From: Auricularia sp. M13
Taxonomy: Eukaryota; Basidiomycota; Agaricomycetes; Auriculariales; Auriculariaceae
Length of the DNA: 64,000 nucleotides
Assembly: GCA_037042915.1 (NCBI GenBank)
Contig: CM073198.1
Span: 2,170,001 to 2,234,000, forward strand
Direction of reading: 5' to 3'
In this document: positions 53,143 through 64,000 of the stretch, one piece after another
Layout: each line of letters opens with the position of its first letter
How positions within the stretch are numbered: position 1 is the first letter of the stretch
Translations under genes and position numbers: made by a program
The notes under the pieces: model-generated
The model's database searches: none
What the model was told of the DNA's origin: nothing
What the model saw: the letters and a program-made list of their open reading frames with translations, nothing else

Positions 53143-55539
53143 TCAGCGGCCTGGTCGGAAGAAGCCCTTCCACTGTCTGAGCACTATTGCGATGTCCTTA
53201 CGGAGCACACGCCGGTCACGCTCTGACGGCGGCGGTCTTGGGGTCTGCAAAGCCTCGGAATTGGAAAACGCTCTCCGCAGCGCCCACACGTTCGCGTCCT
53301 TGAGGTGGCTGGGGAAGTCGATGACCCACTTCCACAGCCGAAGCAGGAGGATACGCGCAAAGAAGAACTTCTTGACGGCCATGAACGCGTCGACGAGCGC
53401 GAGCACGGCGCGGACGTCGGGCGGGATGCCGCTGCTAGCCATGCGGAAGAACGCGCGCGAGGCGAGGTCCGGGCGGCGCATGCGCGCGTAGCCGCGGATG
53501 ATCACGGTGTGCATGACCACAGTCGGGTGCACGTTGTTCTCCTCGAATGCCAGCGCGATCATCTCCTCTGCGGCGGTCATGTCGCCTATGCGCGCGAAGC
53601 CGTCCATGAGGATGACGAAGTGGCGCGAGTTGGGCCGGATGCCGCGCGCCGCCATCGTACGGAACGTCTCGCGCGCGCTCTGCATGTCGAGCTTGGTCAC
53701 CGCGTCTCGCCACAGGCGCAGCGCGAATGTCGAGCTGTTGCTTCGAATCTTGCGCTTGGAGATGAGGGTGAGCAGCTCGGTGAGCTCCACGTTCCGCGGG
53801 TTGGCAAGGCCGGCGCTAGGATCGTAAGGGTCCGCCTCGGGTTCGCGACGCAGCGCTTTCTGCTCGGCCGCCTCCTTCTGGTCGAATACGATAGCATGTG
53901 TACCGCGACGCCGACGGAGAATCGAGGCGAGGATGGAGTTGACGTGCCCAATAGTAGGACGACAGTTCGGCGGCAATCGAGAAAAGAGGGTAGCAATGCG
54001 AATAAGTTGGCGGGGAGTTTGGCCACGGTTTGCCAGGTAGTGAAGCAGGATATTGCCGGTCTTCTTGTCCGGCTCGACGTTGAATGCGTTCATATGTTCC
54101 AAACAGAGCTGGAACAGCCGCACGCCGCAGAACGGAAGCAGAGCAGCGATTAAACCGTTGTAGACGTGAATGTCGAGCGGGACATGGGAAAGCCCTAGAC
54201 GCGGGCGTGGCATAGGCTTCTCGCTCGCCACCTTGAAAAGACGCGCGAAATCCCGCGTCATATGCGGGGTACCACATACCTCCATGAAGACGGACAGTGC
54301 GCCTTCGCGGTCACCAACATTGACATACGCTTTGATGAGCGCATCCACAATCTTCCCGTCGGGCGGAATGTCGCAGCGTCGCATGAGGTGATAGGCGCGT
54401 TCGACCTGGTCAATTTCCTCCTGATGGGCGAGCACCTCCATGATCATGGCGAAGGTTGCAGCATTGGGCTTCACGATTGTGCGGTCCACATGAGCGTAGT
54501 TGCCGTCCAGTGCAGGACGGTAGATGGCGTCCTTGCTGTTGGGCCGCTCTATTAAGCGCATTTCAACGCCAGTCATGCGAATGTTGAACGGAGCCGTGAA
54601 CAGACGGAACGCATTGCACATCCCGTTGAGGTCGCCATGGCGCATGCGCAGCTGCATGATCGAGTTCACGACGAAAGTGTCAGACTCGGGGTTGATGCCG
54701 CGAAGCGTCTCAAACGCGCGCGCCTCGACGTCGTCCTTCTGGCCAAGCACATGGTATACCGCCAGCACCGCGACATGCGTGCTGTCGTCTGGACGGAAGC
54801 CTGCGCGCTCCATGGCGACGAGATAATCTCTCGCTCGCGGCAAGTTGCTGTTGAGGATGCAGGCCTGCACAAGCATGTGCCAGGTACGGCGGTCGGGCAT
54901 GATGTCTGCGGCCTGGAATTCGCGCAACATGAGCTCGACCTTGCCCCACTCGCCGCACTCGATCAAAGCGCGAGTCTTCCAGTTCAATAGCCGCTTCGTC
55001 GACCGCCCTGTGATGCGGCGCCCCAGTGCTACAGCTGCGGGGACCTGGTTCCACCGCCTGGCCGCTGCGAGTCTGTAGACGACACCCTCGATCGCGTTCT
55101 GACGCGGCCGCACACCGAGCTTGTAGACGAGCCATAGTAAGGGCCGACTCGACCTGCTGTACACAGGAGACTCTGCAACGGCCCAGGCAAGCTTGGCGGC
55201 ACCGTCGCGTGTCAGAAGATCTCGAGCAGGGTGCGCGTCGGGCAGTTGCTGCAGGTATTCGATAGCCTGGCCTTTTGTGTATGGCCTCCGATGCAGGAAG
55301 TTGACCGCGGCAACTACAGCCTGGAGATCGATTGCAGCTGGTGGGGGAGCAACGGGAGGAGGCTGCGACGGTGGAGTTGATGGCGGATTGGCTAGGCCCG
55401 GATTCGAACGCGACGACGCGTTTCGCAACAGTACGCGGGCAGGCCTGGCGTGGGCAGCGCATTGACGGGCAAAGACGAGATGCTGCAAATGGTCGAGAGT
55501 CTGTAAGCTCCTGCGAGAGATCCTTGCTCTCCAGAGCAT
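53143..55539 (-). CDS. mitochondrial pentatricopeptide repeat (PPR) protein
   Basis: This is an intronless frame of 798 residues. The N-terminus is a basic, acid-free presequence (MLWRARISRRSLQTLDHLQH, ARPARVLLRNASS), followed by a Pro-rich stretch. Helical repeats of about 35 residues fill the rest, for example RRTWHMLVQACILNSNLPRA, DALIKAYVNVGDREGALSVF, SRHFVILMDGFARIGDMTAA and VVMHTVIIRGYARMRRPDLA, each of the PPR type. Such proteins bind mitochondrial RNAs for processing, stability or translation; the target cannot be read from the sequence. The tail KDIAIVLRQWKGFFRPGR is basic. The long frame between mostly intron-rich genes suggests few constraints or retention from an intron-poor ancestor. 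It is divergent from SPB1 with 203 bp between starts. Confidence 0.87.
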   Translation of the reverse strand: MLWRARISRRSLQTLDHLQHLVFARQCAAHARPARVLLRNASSRSNPGLANPPSTPPSQPPPVAPPPAAIDLQAVVAAVNFLHRRPYTKGQAIEYLQQLPDAHPARDLLTRDGAAKLAWAVAESPVYSRSSRPLLWLVYKLGVRPRQNAIEGVVYRLAAARRWNQVPAAVALGRRITGRSTKRLLNWKTRALIECGEWGKVELMLREFQAADIMPDRRTWHMLVQACILNSNLPRARDYLVAMERAGFRPDDSTHVAVLAVYHVLGQKDDVEARAFETLRGINPESDTFVVNSIMQLRMRHGDLNGMCNAFRLFTAPFNIRMTGVEMRLIERPNSKDAIYRPALDGNYAHVDRTIVKPNAATFAMIMEVLAHQEEIDQVERAYHLMRRCDIPPDGKIVDALIKAYVNVGDREGALSVFMEVCGTPHMTRDFARLFKVASEKPMPRPRLGLSHVPLDIHVYNGLIAALLPFCGVRLFQLCLEHMNAFNVEPDKKTGNILLHYLANRGQTPRQLIRIATLFSRLPPNCRPTIGHVNSILASILRRRRGTHAIVFDQKEAAEQKALRREPEADPYDPSAGLANPRNVELTELLTLISKRKIRSNSSTFALRLWRDAVTKLDMQSARETFRTMAARGIRPNSRHFVILMDGFARIGDMTAAEEMIALAFEENNVHPTVVMHTVIIRGYARMRRPDLASRAFFRMASSGIPPDVRAVLALVDAFMAVKKFFFARILLLRLWKWVIDFPSHLKDANVWALRRAFSNSEALQTPRPPPSERDRRVLRKDIAIVLRQWKGFFRPGR

Positions 55540-55742
55540 GAACAGACAACGCCGAGAGCCTGTTTAGCTGGGCCTGCGATACCGCAGCATATATGAGCAC
55601 TTATTACGGTTGAGAACGCGTCGCAGCACTCACATGCGCCTGGGTAGACACTGCGACGCGTCCTTGGTTTTCTCTGCCAGAAACAGCGAGCGAGCCCGGG
55701 TCGGCTTTTCCCACTCGCGTTTTTGCTTGCTGTCGCGACAAA

Positions 55743-58700
55743 ATGGGCAAGCAGCAGAAAAAGACTGGCAAGGGCCGTATCGACAAGTACTACAAGCTCG
55801 CAAAGTCCGTATAACTGGCCCGGGGCGTGAAGAAATCCGTTGAACATTGGTTTTTTCTTCAGAGAGCAGGGATTTCGCGCGCGTTCGGCGTTCAAGCTCA
55901 TCCAGCTGAACAAGAAATACGGCTTCCTCGAGCATGCACGCTGCTGCATCGACCTGTGCGCTGCGCCCGGCGGTTGGCTGCAAGTGGCGAGCAAGTACAT
56001 GCCCGTCAACAGCCTGATTGTCGGTCCGTCGCTGCACCAGCCACATCTTGTGCACACAGTGCTCACGGTTCGCAGGTGTCGATTTGGTTCCCATCAAGCC
56101 CATACCACGCGTCGTGACCTTTGCCTCGGATATTACGACCACCCAATGTCGCAATCAGCTGCGCGCCGAGCTCAAAGACTGGAAGGCGGACGTCGTGCTG
56201 CACGACGGTGCACCGAACGTCGGTACCGCCTGGATTCAGGATGCATACAGCCAGAGCGAGCTTGTGCTCATGAGCTTGAAACTCGCGGTCGAGTTCCTCA
56301 GGAAAGACGGCACTTTCATCACCAAGGTTTTCCGTAGCACGGACTACAACAGCCTCATTTGGGTCTTCAGTCAATTATTCGGCAAGGTCGAAGCCACGAA
56401 GCCGCCTTCTTCGAGGTGTGTATTGCCTACTTGCACCTTTGCAGTCATTTTAATTTTGCTCAGAAACGTCTCTGCCGAAATCTTCGTCGTCTGTCGCGAG
56501 TTCCTCGCGCCAAAGACGATTGACCCCAAGTTCCTTGATCCCAAGCACGTCTTCAAGGAGCTCACAGCCGCTGCCGGCAAAGGTACCTCTGCGGGCAACG
56601 TGCAGGAGAATGTCTTCCAGCCCGAAAAGAAGCGCAGGCATCGCGAGGGCTACGAGGATGGCAATTATACATTGTTCAAGCAGTGCACCGCCGCCGAGTT
56701 CATTCGCGCGCCCGACCCCATTGCTGTCCTCGGCTCTGTCAACAAAATTGCATTCAAGAGTGACGAGGAGAAGGAGTACGTTTTGTGGACATTCCTTTCT
56801 TGTCCGCAGGACCTGACGATCAATACCTAGGTGGCTGCAATCCGAATTGACAACGGACGAGATCAAGCACTGTTGCGAAGATCTCAAGGTGCTGGGCAAG
56901 GGTGATTTCAAAGCCTTGTTGAAATGGCGTATTGCCCTTCGTGAGGACGTACGTTTCCAATTCCGTCCCACATTCGCAATATGCTTAAAATCATCCTAAC
57001 ATAGATTGGCCTCGAAGTGAAGACCAAGGAGACGGAAGAGTTGACCGAGACCGTCGAGGTCACCGAAGAGGTTGACGAGGATGAGCAGATTCAAGATGAG
57101 GTTTGTGTTATATCTACACTGAGAGCCTTTGCGCAAACTAACATCCTTGCAGCTCGAACGCCTGAATGCAGAGGCTGCTTCTCGCGCCAAGCGCGAGCGT
57201 CGACGCGCCAACGAAAAGCGCACGAAAACGATCCAGCGCATGCAGCTGCATATGACAGCGCCGCTGGACATCGGGCAGGAACTGCAGGACCAATCGCTGG
57301 GTGGACAGGACGACTTTTTTGACCTCGAGACTGCGGAGAAGAGCGGCCGCAGGCTTCGTACGACGATGGATGATAGCGACAGTGATGAGGAGGACGCAGC
57401 CCCGAAACGTCCTCAACTTGTTGACGAGGACGATTCCGATGACGACTCGGACGACGACGACGGTGCTCGCAAGGCGGACAAGCTTGAGCGGGAACTGGAC
57501 GGGCTGTACGACGCGTATCAGGAGAAGCTCGCCGACCGGGACGCCAAGTACCGCGCGAAGCAGGCGCGGAAGGCGAACAAGGACCGCGAGGAGACGTGGG
57601 GCGGCATCAGGGAGAACGGCGGGAGCGACGATGATGACGCGGCCGAGGGGTCTGACGCGGAGATGAGCGAAGAGGGTGGATGGGACGTCGTCCAGCGACA
57701 CAAGCGCCGGCTTGAGAGCGACGACTCGTCTGATGACTCGGACGACTCGGACGCCGACCCTGGCCCGCCTGCTAAGAAACAGCGCAAGGCGGCTCCAGCT
57801 CCTGAGCCACGCGCCAAGAAGGCGAAGCTGCTCACGAAACTCGACGACAAGCCCAAGGCGAGCAGTAGCCGCGCGGCGCAGCTGTGGTTCAGCAACGATG
57901 TCTTCTCTGGAGTTGCTGGTGACCTGGAAGCACTCTCCGATGACGATGAAGACGTGGAAATGGACGATGCGTCTGCCGCGTGGTCGGACGAAGACCAGGT
58001 CAGCCGTTTGCTGCCTCTTCGCGTCGTTTGACTTCACTTGCTTACGGGGATCAGGACGACGATGCTTCGGGCAACTCGGGTTCTGAGATTGAGGTTGTGC
58101 CTCAGGATCCAGACTCTGACGAAGACATGTGGGATGTTGACGACGAGAACGAGGATGCGATAAAGCAAGAAAAGATACGCCGTAAGTGTCTATCTTTGAA
58201 GCTTGAATCGACATGTGTAACCCTCGTGTGTGTTTCCAGGTCACGGCCTCACTACAGCCGAGGCGGTCACGCTTGCGCAGCAGCTTGCCAATCGCCAGAC
58301 GACCAAAACGCATCTCGTTAACGATGGCTTCAATCGATACTCGCTCAACGCGAAGGACGACCTCCCTGCTTGGTTCCTCGATGACGAGTCAAAGCACTAC
58401 AAATCGAATATTCCCGTTACCAAAGAGGCCGTACAAGCACTTCGCGCAAAACAGCGCGCATTGGACGCGCGCCCGATCAAGAAGATCGCGGAGGCCAAAG
58501 GACGCAAGAAGATGCGCGCCGCGAGACGGATCGAAAAGGCGATGAAAACGGCGGAGGGCGTCAACGCGTCGACCGAGCTCACGGAAAAGGAGAAGGCGAG
58601 CCAGATATCGAAGCTCGTGAACAAAGGGTTGGGCAAGGGCAAGCCGAAGAAGGACATCAAGCTTGTCGTGGCCAAAGGCGCAAACAGAGGCCTCAAAGGC

Positions 58701-58863
58701 AGACCGAAGGGCGTCAAAGGCCGGTACAAGATGGTCGACCCTCGGATGCGCAAGGAGGTATGTGGCACAGAGTTGGCTTTGTGGCGCCGTGCGCGTGCTC
58801 ATATTGTTATAGTTGCGCGCGCAGAAGCGCAAGGCCAAGGCGGCGAAGAAACGGACGCATTGA
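55743..58863 (+). CDS. SPB1: 27S pre-rRNA 2'-O-methyltransferase Spb1
   Basis: Spb1 methylates the A-loop guanosine (G2922 in yeast) of 25S rRNA in late nucleolar pre-60S particles. The start at 55743 gives [20 protein letters not shown]. The FtsJ domain (about residues 20-240) has the catalytic K-D-K-E set in [37 protein letters not shown] and [13 protein letters not shown], and the SAM loop [20 protein letters not shown]. The DUF3381-like middle ([20 protein letters not shown]) and acidic stretches follow. The Spb1 C-terminal domain begins [20 protein letters not shown] and includes [17 protein letters not shown] and [14 protein letters not shown]; it ends AKKRTH (stop 58861-58863). About eight introns are needed. 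Frame and family order are unambiguous. Confidence 0.95.
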
Positions 58864-59461
58864 GAAGCGCTCCTTCTGGCTCTCTCTCTTTGCTTATTCG
58901 ATATCAGTGCCTCGGTGCATTTGTACTTGCACATGAATTTCATAGTGCTGCATTGGGTTTTTCGATTGACACGTTCGAGCGTGTGTATCCCTATCAGCGG
59001 GAGTAGTGACTGCGCGTAAATTCGGCGGATATGACAGGATCTACAACTCAGCGCCTTTCTGAGCACCTTACAACCTCTACGTCGCGTGCGTGAGCCCTGC
59101 ACAGATGCTTCAATATAAGCCCCTGAGCACAGCGCGAGTCTTTGCTGCGACGAATGGCACGCTGCCTGGTGTTGTGTCGAAGCGGAACGGACGTTAACCG
59201 CGTTGCCGTAGCCGTTGCCTGGGCAGCAAAAGATACGCGTCGGACTCGGAGCCGGTCATAAGAAACGCTACCTGGCGCATTACGCAGTTCTCCCACGCTT
59301 TCTCTCTCTCCTTTCTTTCGTCCTTCGTTTCCTCTTCGTTCTCGCTCGTGCAGTGGCTGGTCCTCTTTGGCAGCTGTGTGCTCAGTGTGTACTTACCTTC
59401 GGTTACTGGCAACTCGGCGCACACGCTCAAGCAGCACGACTTCTCTTTCCCAACTCGCGTC
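58864..59461. other. intergenic, 598 bp, with CT-rich promoter tract
   Basis: This stretch holds the SPB1 3' region and the promoter of the next gene. A strong pyrimidine tract (TTTCTCTCTCCTTTCTTTCG onward, about 59300-59345) lies about 115-160 bp before the ATG at 59462. No gene is supported. Confidence 0.5.
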
Positions 59462-61786
59462 ATGGCTACATTTCCCTCCCGTCGCCCCCCGGTCTCGCGT
59501 GCCCCGGTTGGCAATGTCTCGACGGAGCGGGATTCTCACTTCAGCTGGGTCATGCCCAATTCTATTGCTCAGGTATGCATTGTGCTCAACAAAGGCAGGC
59601 GCTCCGCGGCAACACCGCCTGACATTTGCGTCCATAGACTAGCAGAGGTCGTTATGGTGGCTCCCTTGAGTCGCTCTCAGAGTCTGCAGAAACAAACCAG
59701 TCGTCGTCCGTAACGGTGAGCACCTGAGGCATTTACGCTCGCCGGGTGCTAACGCGTCGTTGTAGTCCTTGGAGAACAACTCTCCTAATGTTTCCCGTCT
59801 TCCGCCAAACAAGTTCACGCTACCCAATGTCAAGCTCGTCATGCCAGTCCCGGAACCAGCAATCGTTGAGGCGGACCCAAGTACGTACCTCACCGTCCTG
59901 CTCTTGCTAGCTGCTTACTTTCAATAGATCCTCCACTGCAAGGCAAGAAGGTCAAGAAGAAGGCCTCTGCGTCGAAAGCGTCAAAGGAAAAAGTTGCGAC
60001 ACCGGCTACACCTGCATCAAAGTCCTCGACAAAGGAAAAGGAAAAGCCGGCGTCACCTAGCACAGGGAAAAGCCCAAGCAAGTCCATTGTGCCCAGTGCT
60101 TTCAGGTTCGGGACGCGTTCGAAGACTCTTCCGCCACCGGCGCCGGAGACGGAGGCGCCGAAAATTTCGCGCGTTCCCAGCTTGCGTTCCTCGTTGCCCA
60201 TCGCTGCGCGGTTTGCGAAGGCCAACCGCCAGTCTTGGATCCAGAAATATGGCTCTGCGGATGCGGTCAAGGGGCCTACTGTTCCTAGCAGTAAGCCCAC
60301 GCTCAGCTTCATCAACGAACTTCCTGGGATGTCGAGTATGCCTGTTCCTCCGGTGCCCCCGATTCCTGCCTTTGCCCGTTCCAGCGAAGATGGCCCTGCT
60401 CGGCGGACTCCCTCCCCTGTGGCCGATGTACTGTCTCCGAAGAGCTCATCTCTTGACCTTCCGTCTGCGCGCCGTGTCATGAGCCCTACTTTGCGAATCA
60501 AGTCCCCCGAACCTACCGAGGACATCCCTCTGCCGCCGGCGACTCCTGCTGCAATCCGCATAATGTACCCGAAGCGGAAGCCTGCGCCTGCTGCACCGAT
60601 GCCTGCACCGACAGGTCCGCTCCCTGAACCGCCGGTTGCGCGTTCTGAAGCTGGCTCCTCGAGTTCTGAACAAGACCGCCTTCTGTCGAAATCTCAGAGC
60701 GAGCGGGTCACACCCAGACGCGGTGAGACTCTTCCCTCTCGTAGTGCTTCTGCCGGTACTGCGACTCGGGCCATGGGATTGCCAAAGCTTCCTGGTAGTA
60801 ACACGCCCACTGTGATCCAGGTCTCACGCACATCGCCGTCTCCCCCGCCCATGCGCTCGGCTCCATCTCCCCCGCCGACTCAAAGGGAACCATCTCCGAC
60901 GATGCGAACCGTAGCTCCACTGCGTCCCATCCGCACTTCGCCATCTCTACAGGCTCAGCAGGCTCAGCGTCCAGGGCTGCCAACGTCGCCACTGCCCTCC
61001 GGGCGCACTACGCCGTTGCCAGCAACTGGTCGCACGACACCTACCCTGCAACCAAGCCGCAGTATGACCAGCCCTCCCTCAGGTCGTATGACGCCTGTGT
61101 TGAGCGCAGGGCGGGCAACTCCGCCGCTTCCGATGCGCGGCAGGACAATGCCCGTCCCTGCATCAGGCCGTTCGACGCCGGTCGAATCGCCCAAGATCTT
61201 GTCGAGACCGTCATTGGACCGCCTGGTCGTGCCGGTCATGATGGCCAGCAAGTACACAGTGACTGCTTCTGCGCCGACGTCGCCGATGCAGAGCCAGGGC
61301 GAGGACTATGGGCGCACTCGCGCGTTCATCCCCGCGCCGCCCGCCAGCTCCGGCCTGCGTCGCACGCCCTCGCTGCCGCCCGCGCGCCGCGAGGAGGTGC
61401 CGAGCACGCCGCTGGCTCTCACAAGCGCCAAGCGCGGCCGCGAGCACCCGTTCCCGCTGCGCCCCGTCGCACCGCGCGCCCGTCCGGCGCCGTCTGCGTA
61501 CAGCGGAAGCGTGACGGACGACGAGGACGACAGGCTTGCGCGCGTCGGGTTCTACCTGCCCGCCGCGTCCGTCTCCGCGACAGACTTGTCCTCGTCGTCG
61601 CTGCGTCCTCCGCCTTTCAACAGCAACCCTCGCATCTCGGAGGCGCGCTCGAGCATGTACTCGCAGCTCTCGGCTGACGACTCGCTGTACAACATCATGA
61701 ACGAGGCGCAGCATGACGAGCGCCGTGAGAAGCTCATCGACAACGTGGAGCGCATTATCCGCAAGGATGCGCGGGTGATGATTTGA
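59462..61786 (+). CDS. Ser/Pro-rich disordered protein with degenerate GRxTP repeats
   Basis: The start at 59462 gives MATFPSRRPPVSRAPVGNVS and WVMPNSIAQ; three introns (near 59572-59638, 59713-59765 and 59881-59928) lead into a long last exon. SLENNSPNVSRLPPNKFTLP and a Lys-rich stretch precede FRFGTRSKTLPPPAPE and [20 protein letters not shown]. The middle is proline-rich, with a run of imperfect units around 61000-61180: SGRTTPLPATGRTTP, SGRMTPVLSAGRATP, RGRTMPVPASGRSTPV. The C-terminus looks helical and conserved: SLYNIMNEAQHDERREKLID, then VERIIRKDARVMI. I recognise no family. The repeated R-x-T/S-P units would suit proline-directed kinases; SH3 or 14-3-3 partners are also possible. No membrane segment is present. 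Confidence 0.75.
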
Positions 61787-62135
61787 ACGATATACAGGTA
61801 ACATGAATGGGAATATGCATACACGGACGGTGCAGTTAGGCTACTACATGCTTTGCTGCTCTTTGCGACTTACAACTACTCTTACAAATAGTCATTGGCC
61901 TTTTAGTGAAATTTCCCTTCTCAATGGTGTGCGTGATCTACGATGTACAGTGTACCGAGTTTCCCGCTCCTTCTTTGTAGAGTCTGTTGAGGAACATAAC
62001 CGAAATAAGAAAGGATTTGAGAGCGAACGGTATTGAGTCGTGCGACGAACTTCTGTATGCCGGCAAGTGCTTGATGTATTAGTTGGACTTTACGCTCCAG
62101 TTTCGAGGTGTTGATTGTATTACGGCGTGCTGTTG
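61787..62135. other. intergenic between convergent genes
   Basis: This stretch is AT-richer sequence holding the 3' ends of two converging genes; no gene, RNA or repeat is supported. Confidence 0.45.
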
Positions 62136-64000
62136 CTAGGAAGCCAGACTATCCATCTCCTCTACCATGCTCTCCTCCAACGAAGGAACGCTCCGTGGGA
62201 GCTTCATCGTCAAGCGATCACAATGCCGGAGGAACTCCTTCCATCCTTTCTGCGCGTCCTCGCAGAGAATCTGAATAACCGGAACAATTAGATATCCAGT
62301 TCCAGCAAAGATGAAAGGATAGATAACTCACCTCGCAGCTGGCGGCCTTCTGGTTGCCCTCCAAGTCGGTCATACTCTCAGTAGCGGCACGCGTGGGTCC
62401 GTCCATCACCCAATCGTGGCCGCGCGGCGGCGTGAACTCGTCTTGGCTACGGCGTACGCTCCAGCTCGTGTCCAGGGTGTACTGCACGCCGTCGTGCGTG
62501 AGATAGAGCGGCGCGATGGGCTGGCCGGCGGAGGCATCTGCGAAACTATTGGACGGCATGTCAGCGAAGTCAGGACAGAAAAAGGCAGGGAGGGTGCAAC
62601 GCACTAAAATTTCAAGGCGTGCGCATATTCGATCAGCGCGGGCGGTGCATCGTCCAGTGTACCCTGGACGAAGTCGAAGGCGGAGAACCGGATGTCCATC
62701 GGTCTGAATGCGCGGTCATCAGCCAAGCATTCAGGGACTTAAGCACAGTAGGAATGGCACACCGGTCTGGTAGGAGCAGGTCCACGGCTGCCTCGACGCC
62801 GATACGACAGGAAGCAAGGCTGAGGTCCATGTCGGGCACGCGACGCGCCTCGAATGATTCGATGTCCATCTCGGGCACGCTCAGATCCAACATGATGGTC
62901 CTTGCAGGCTCGCTATCCGTTTCTGCAGCGCGATACACCAATCTATTGAGGGTAGAAGTGTTCAGCGGCGTTGAGTCGAGCAGCGCCGCGGGCAGGCTAT
63001 AACACGCACTGTCAGTGCGAATTTGGTGGGTGCTAAGAAATGCCAACGTACTCTGGGACAAAGGTGGACTTGTACTCCGTGGACGTGTTAGAGACCCAGC
63101 GGAGCAGTTCGGAGAAAGTCAGCGTGCCCTCTAAAGGCGACGAAAGAGAGCCGCGTTCGGGTACCGATGAGCGCGAGGTGAACAGGATATTGCCAACACT
63201 GCAGCTTGTGAGAATCTAGGGCTTGGACAGGAGGCGGGCCGTACGATGCAACAACCTCCCGTTTTCGGCCCTCGCTCGGTGGCAGCTTCGCCAGCAGTTC
63301 GTTTCTCAAGTCAAGTTCCTGACTACGCAGGAAGCGCTCAGCATCGATAGCGCGCCATGAACTACAAAGGAAACTCACCCAGAAAAAGTTATTGTCTCGC
63401 CAAGGTTTAGACCATACTGTTCCGCGTAATCGTCGTCCCCGCTCAGCCATTCGCTGACTTTGCGCGCTCTGAACGCGCCGCCGGAACTCATCGTCCACAG
63501 CTGCGTTCGCGGCGATAGGAAGGGATACAAGGCATATCGGCGTTGGAAGGCTGCACCAAGGTCTGGCAGCCGCGCGCGGTGCACAAATATCGGTATGCTC
63601 GATTCGCGTTGGTCCTACAAGTCAAGGACCATCAGCAAAACGCAAAACATTACGTAGGACATGGGCAGACGCACGATCCCGGCTGCCCGAACGACAAGCC
63701 GTTTAGCATGGTTCAGGTCTTGTATGTGTTTTGCAGATATACGAAGCTGGTGGTGTCAGAGTTAGGCTGCGTCGAGAAATAATTCGAAGTGACTCGCTAC
63801 CTTTCCTGGTTGAACGTTCTCGAGGAATGCACCAGTAAGCTTGGATATGCGCTGAACGAGATCATGGTGCAGTCCTCCAACGGATGGGTCATCAATTTCC
63901 TCTGTGCGTATGCTCTGGGATGCATCTGTCAGGGAGGCGACTACTAGGAAAGTGTGCATACCTTCTTGGTCTCTGCCAGTGCCTCCTCCATCTTGGACAG
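62136..64000 (-). CDS. unidentified protein, multi-exon, cut by the right edge
   Basis: A chain of short exons reads right to left. At the edge is LSKMEEALAETKK, whose Met may be the start or internal. After an intron comes SIRTEEIDDPSVGGLHHDLV, then QRISKLTGAFLENVQPGK. Next are IPIFVHRARLPDLGAAFQRR, YALYPFLSPRTQLWTMSSGG, KVSEWLSGDDDYAEQYGLNL, then RAIDAERFLRSQELDLRNEL, LTFSELLRWVSNTSTEYKST, DSTPLNTSTLNRLVYRAAET and MDIRFSAFDFVQGTLDDAPP. The last exon is ILCEDAQKGWKEFLRHCDRL to VEEMDSLAS (stop 62136-62138). The parts look well folded, with no signal peptide or membrane helix. I recognise no family. The strand and reading frames are well supported; exon borders are approximate. Confidence 0.65.

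Noticed and set aside
1-64000. Biosynthetic cluster, mating-type locus, or defence system
   Set aside because: No polyketide, peptide or terpene synthase, pheromone, receptor or homeodomain gene, and no recognisable defence module was found; the genes are mostly unrelated housekeeping genes.

Overview
The window is nuclear DNA of a filamentous basidiomycete, most likely an Agaricomycete. The evidence is dense protein-coding genes with many GT-AG introns of about 45-60 nt, GC-rich coding sequence, fungal orthologues throughout (FAB1, CCT7, RAD5, LTV1, ELP4, SLX9, eIF3b, HapX, SPB1), a lytic polysaccharide monooxygenase with a cellulose-binding CBM1 tail (typical of wood or litter decayers), and a TKL-like kinase with an HGDLK catalytic loop. 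No bacterial or viral gene was recognised.

Layout. 1-6.5 kb: FAB1 lipid kinase (runs off the left edge), a small secreted protein and chaperonin subunit CCT7, all on the minus strand. 6.5-10.6 kb: RAD5, divergent from CCT7 across only 84 bp. 11.4-20 kb: two long Ser/Pro-rich, mostly disordered proteins flanking a small unknown gene, with a 1.8 kb gene-poor gap. 20.5-21.1 kb: a large inverted repeat carrying two head-to-head copies of tRNA-Leu(AAG). 21.3-23.1 kb: LTV1. 23.4-31.8 kb: an accessory-looking block with two related single-pass membrane proteins flanking a divergent pair of paralogues that share an unnamed beta-rich domain. 32.9-34.3 kb: a multi-pass membrane protein resembling the phospholipase D regulator SRF1. 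35.5-37.8 kb: a WD40 gene and a protein kinase gene 21 bp apart that may be one gene. 38.3-38.5 kb: a 228 bp MITE. 38.7-41 kb: divergent ELP4 and SLX9 with 68 bp between start codons. 41.4-43.9 kb: a coiled-coil protein. 44.4-47.8 kb: AA9-CBM1 LPMO, an F-box-like fragment and a homoserine-acetyltransferase-like hydrolase. 48.1-64 kb: eIF3b, the iron regulator HapX, a mitochondrial PPR protein, SPB1, a Ser/Pro-rich protein and an unidentified gene cut by the right edge.

Themes. Ribosome production and translation recur (LTV1, SLX9, SPB1, eIF3b, ELP4, tRNA-Leu), without evidence of co-regulation beyond shared divergent promoters. The strongest unexpected signals are a 5-nt micro-exon encoding part of the RAD5 nucleotide-binding motif; two perfect ATCWGATAA iron-GATA sites in front of hapX; the inverted tRNA duplication; the divergent paralogue pair with a 16-nt micro-exon; a coding exon of SLX9 that is only the ATG; and the possible kinase-WD40 fusion. 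All splice sites were inferred by reading frame and family alignment, without transcript data.
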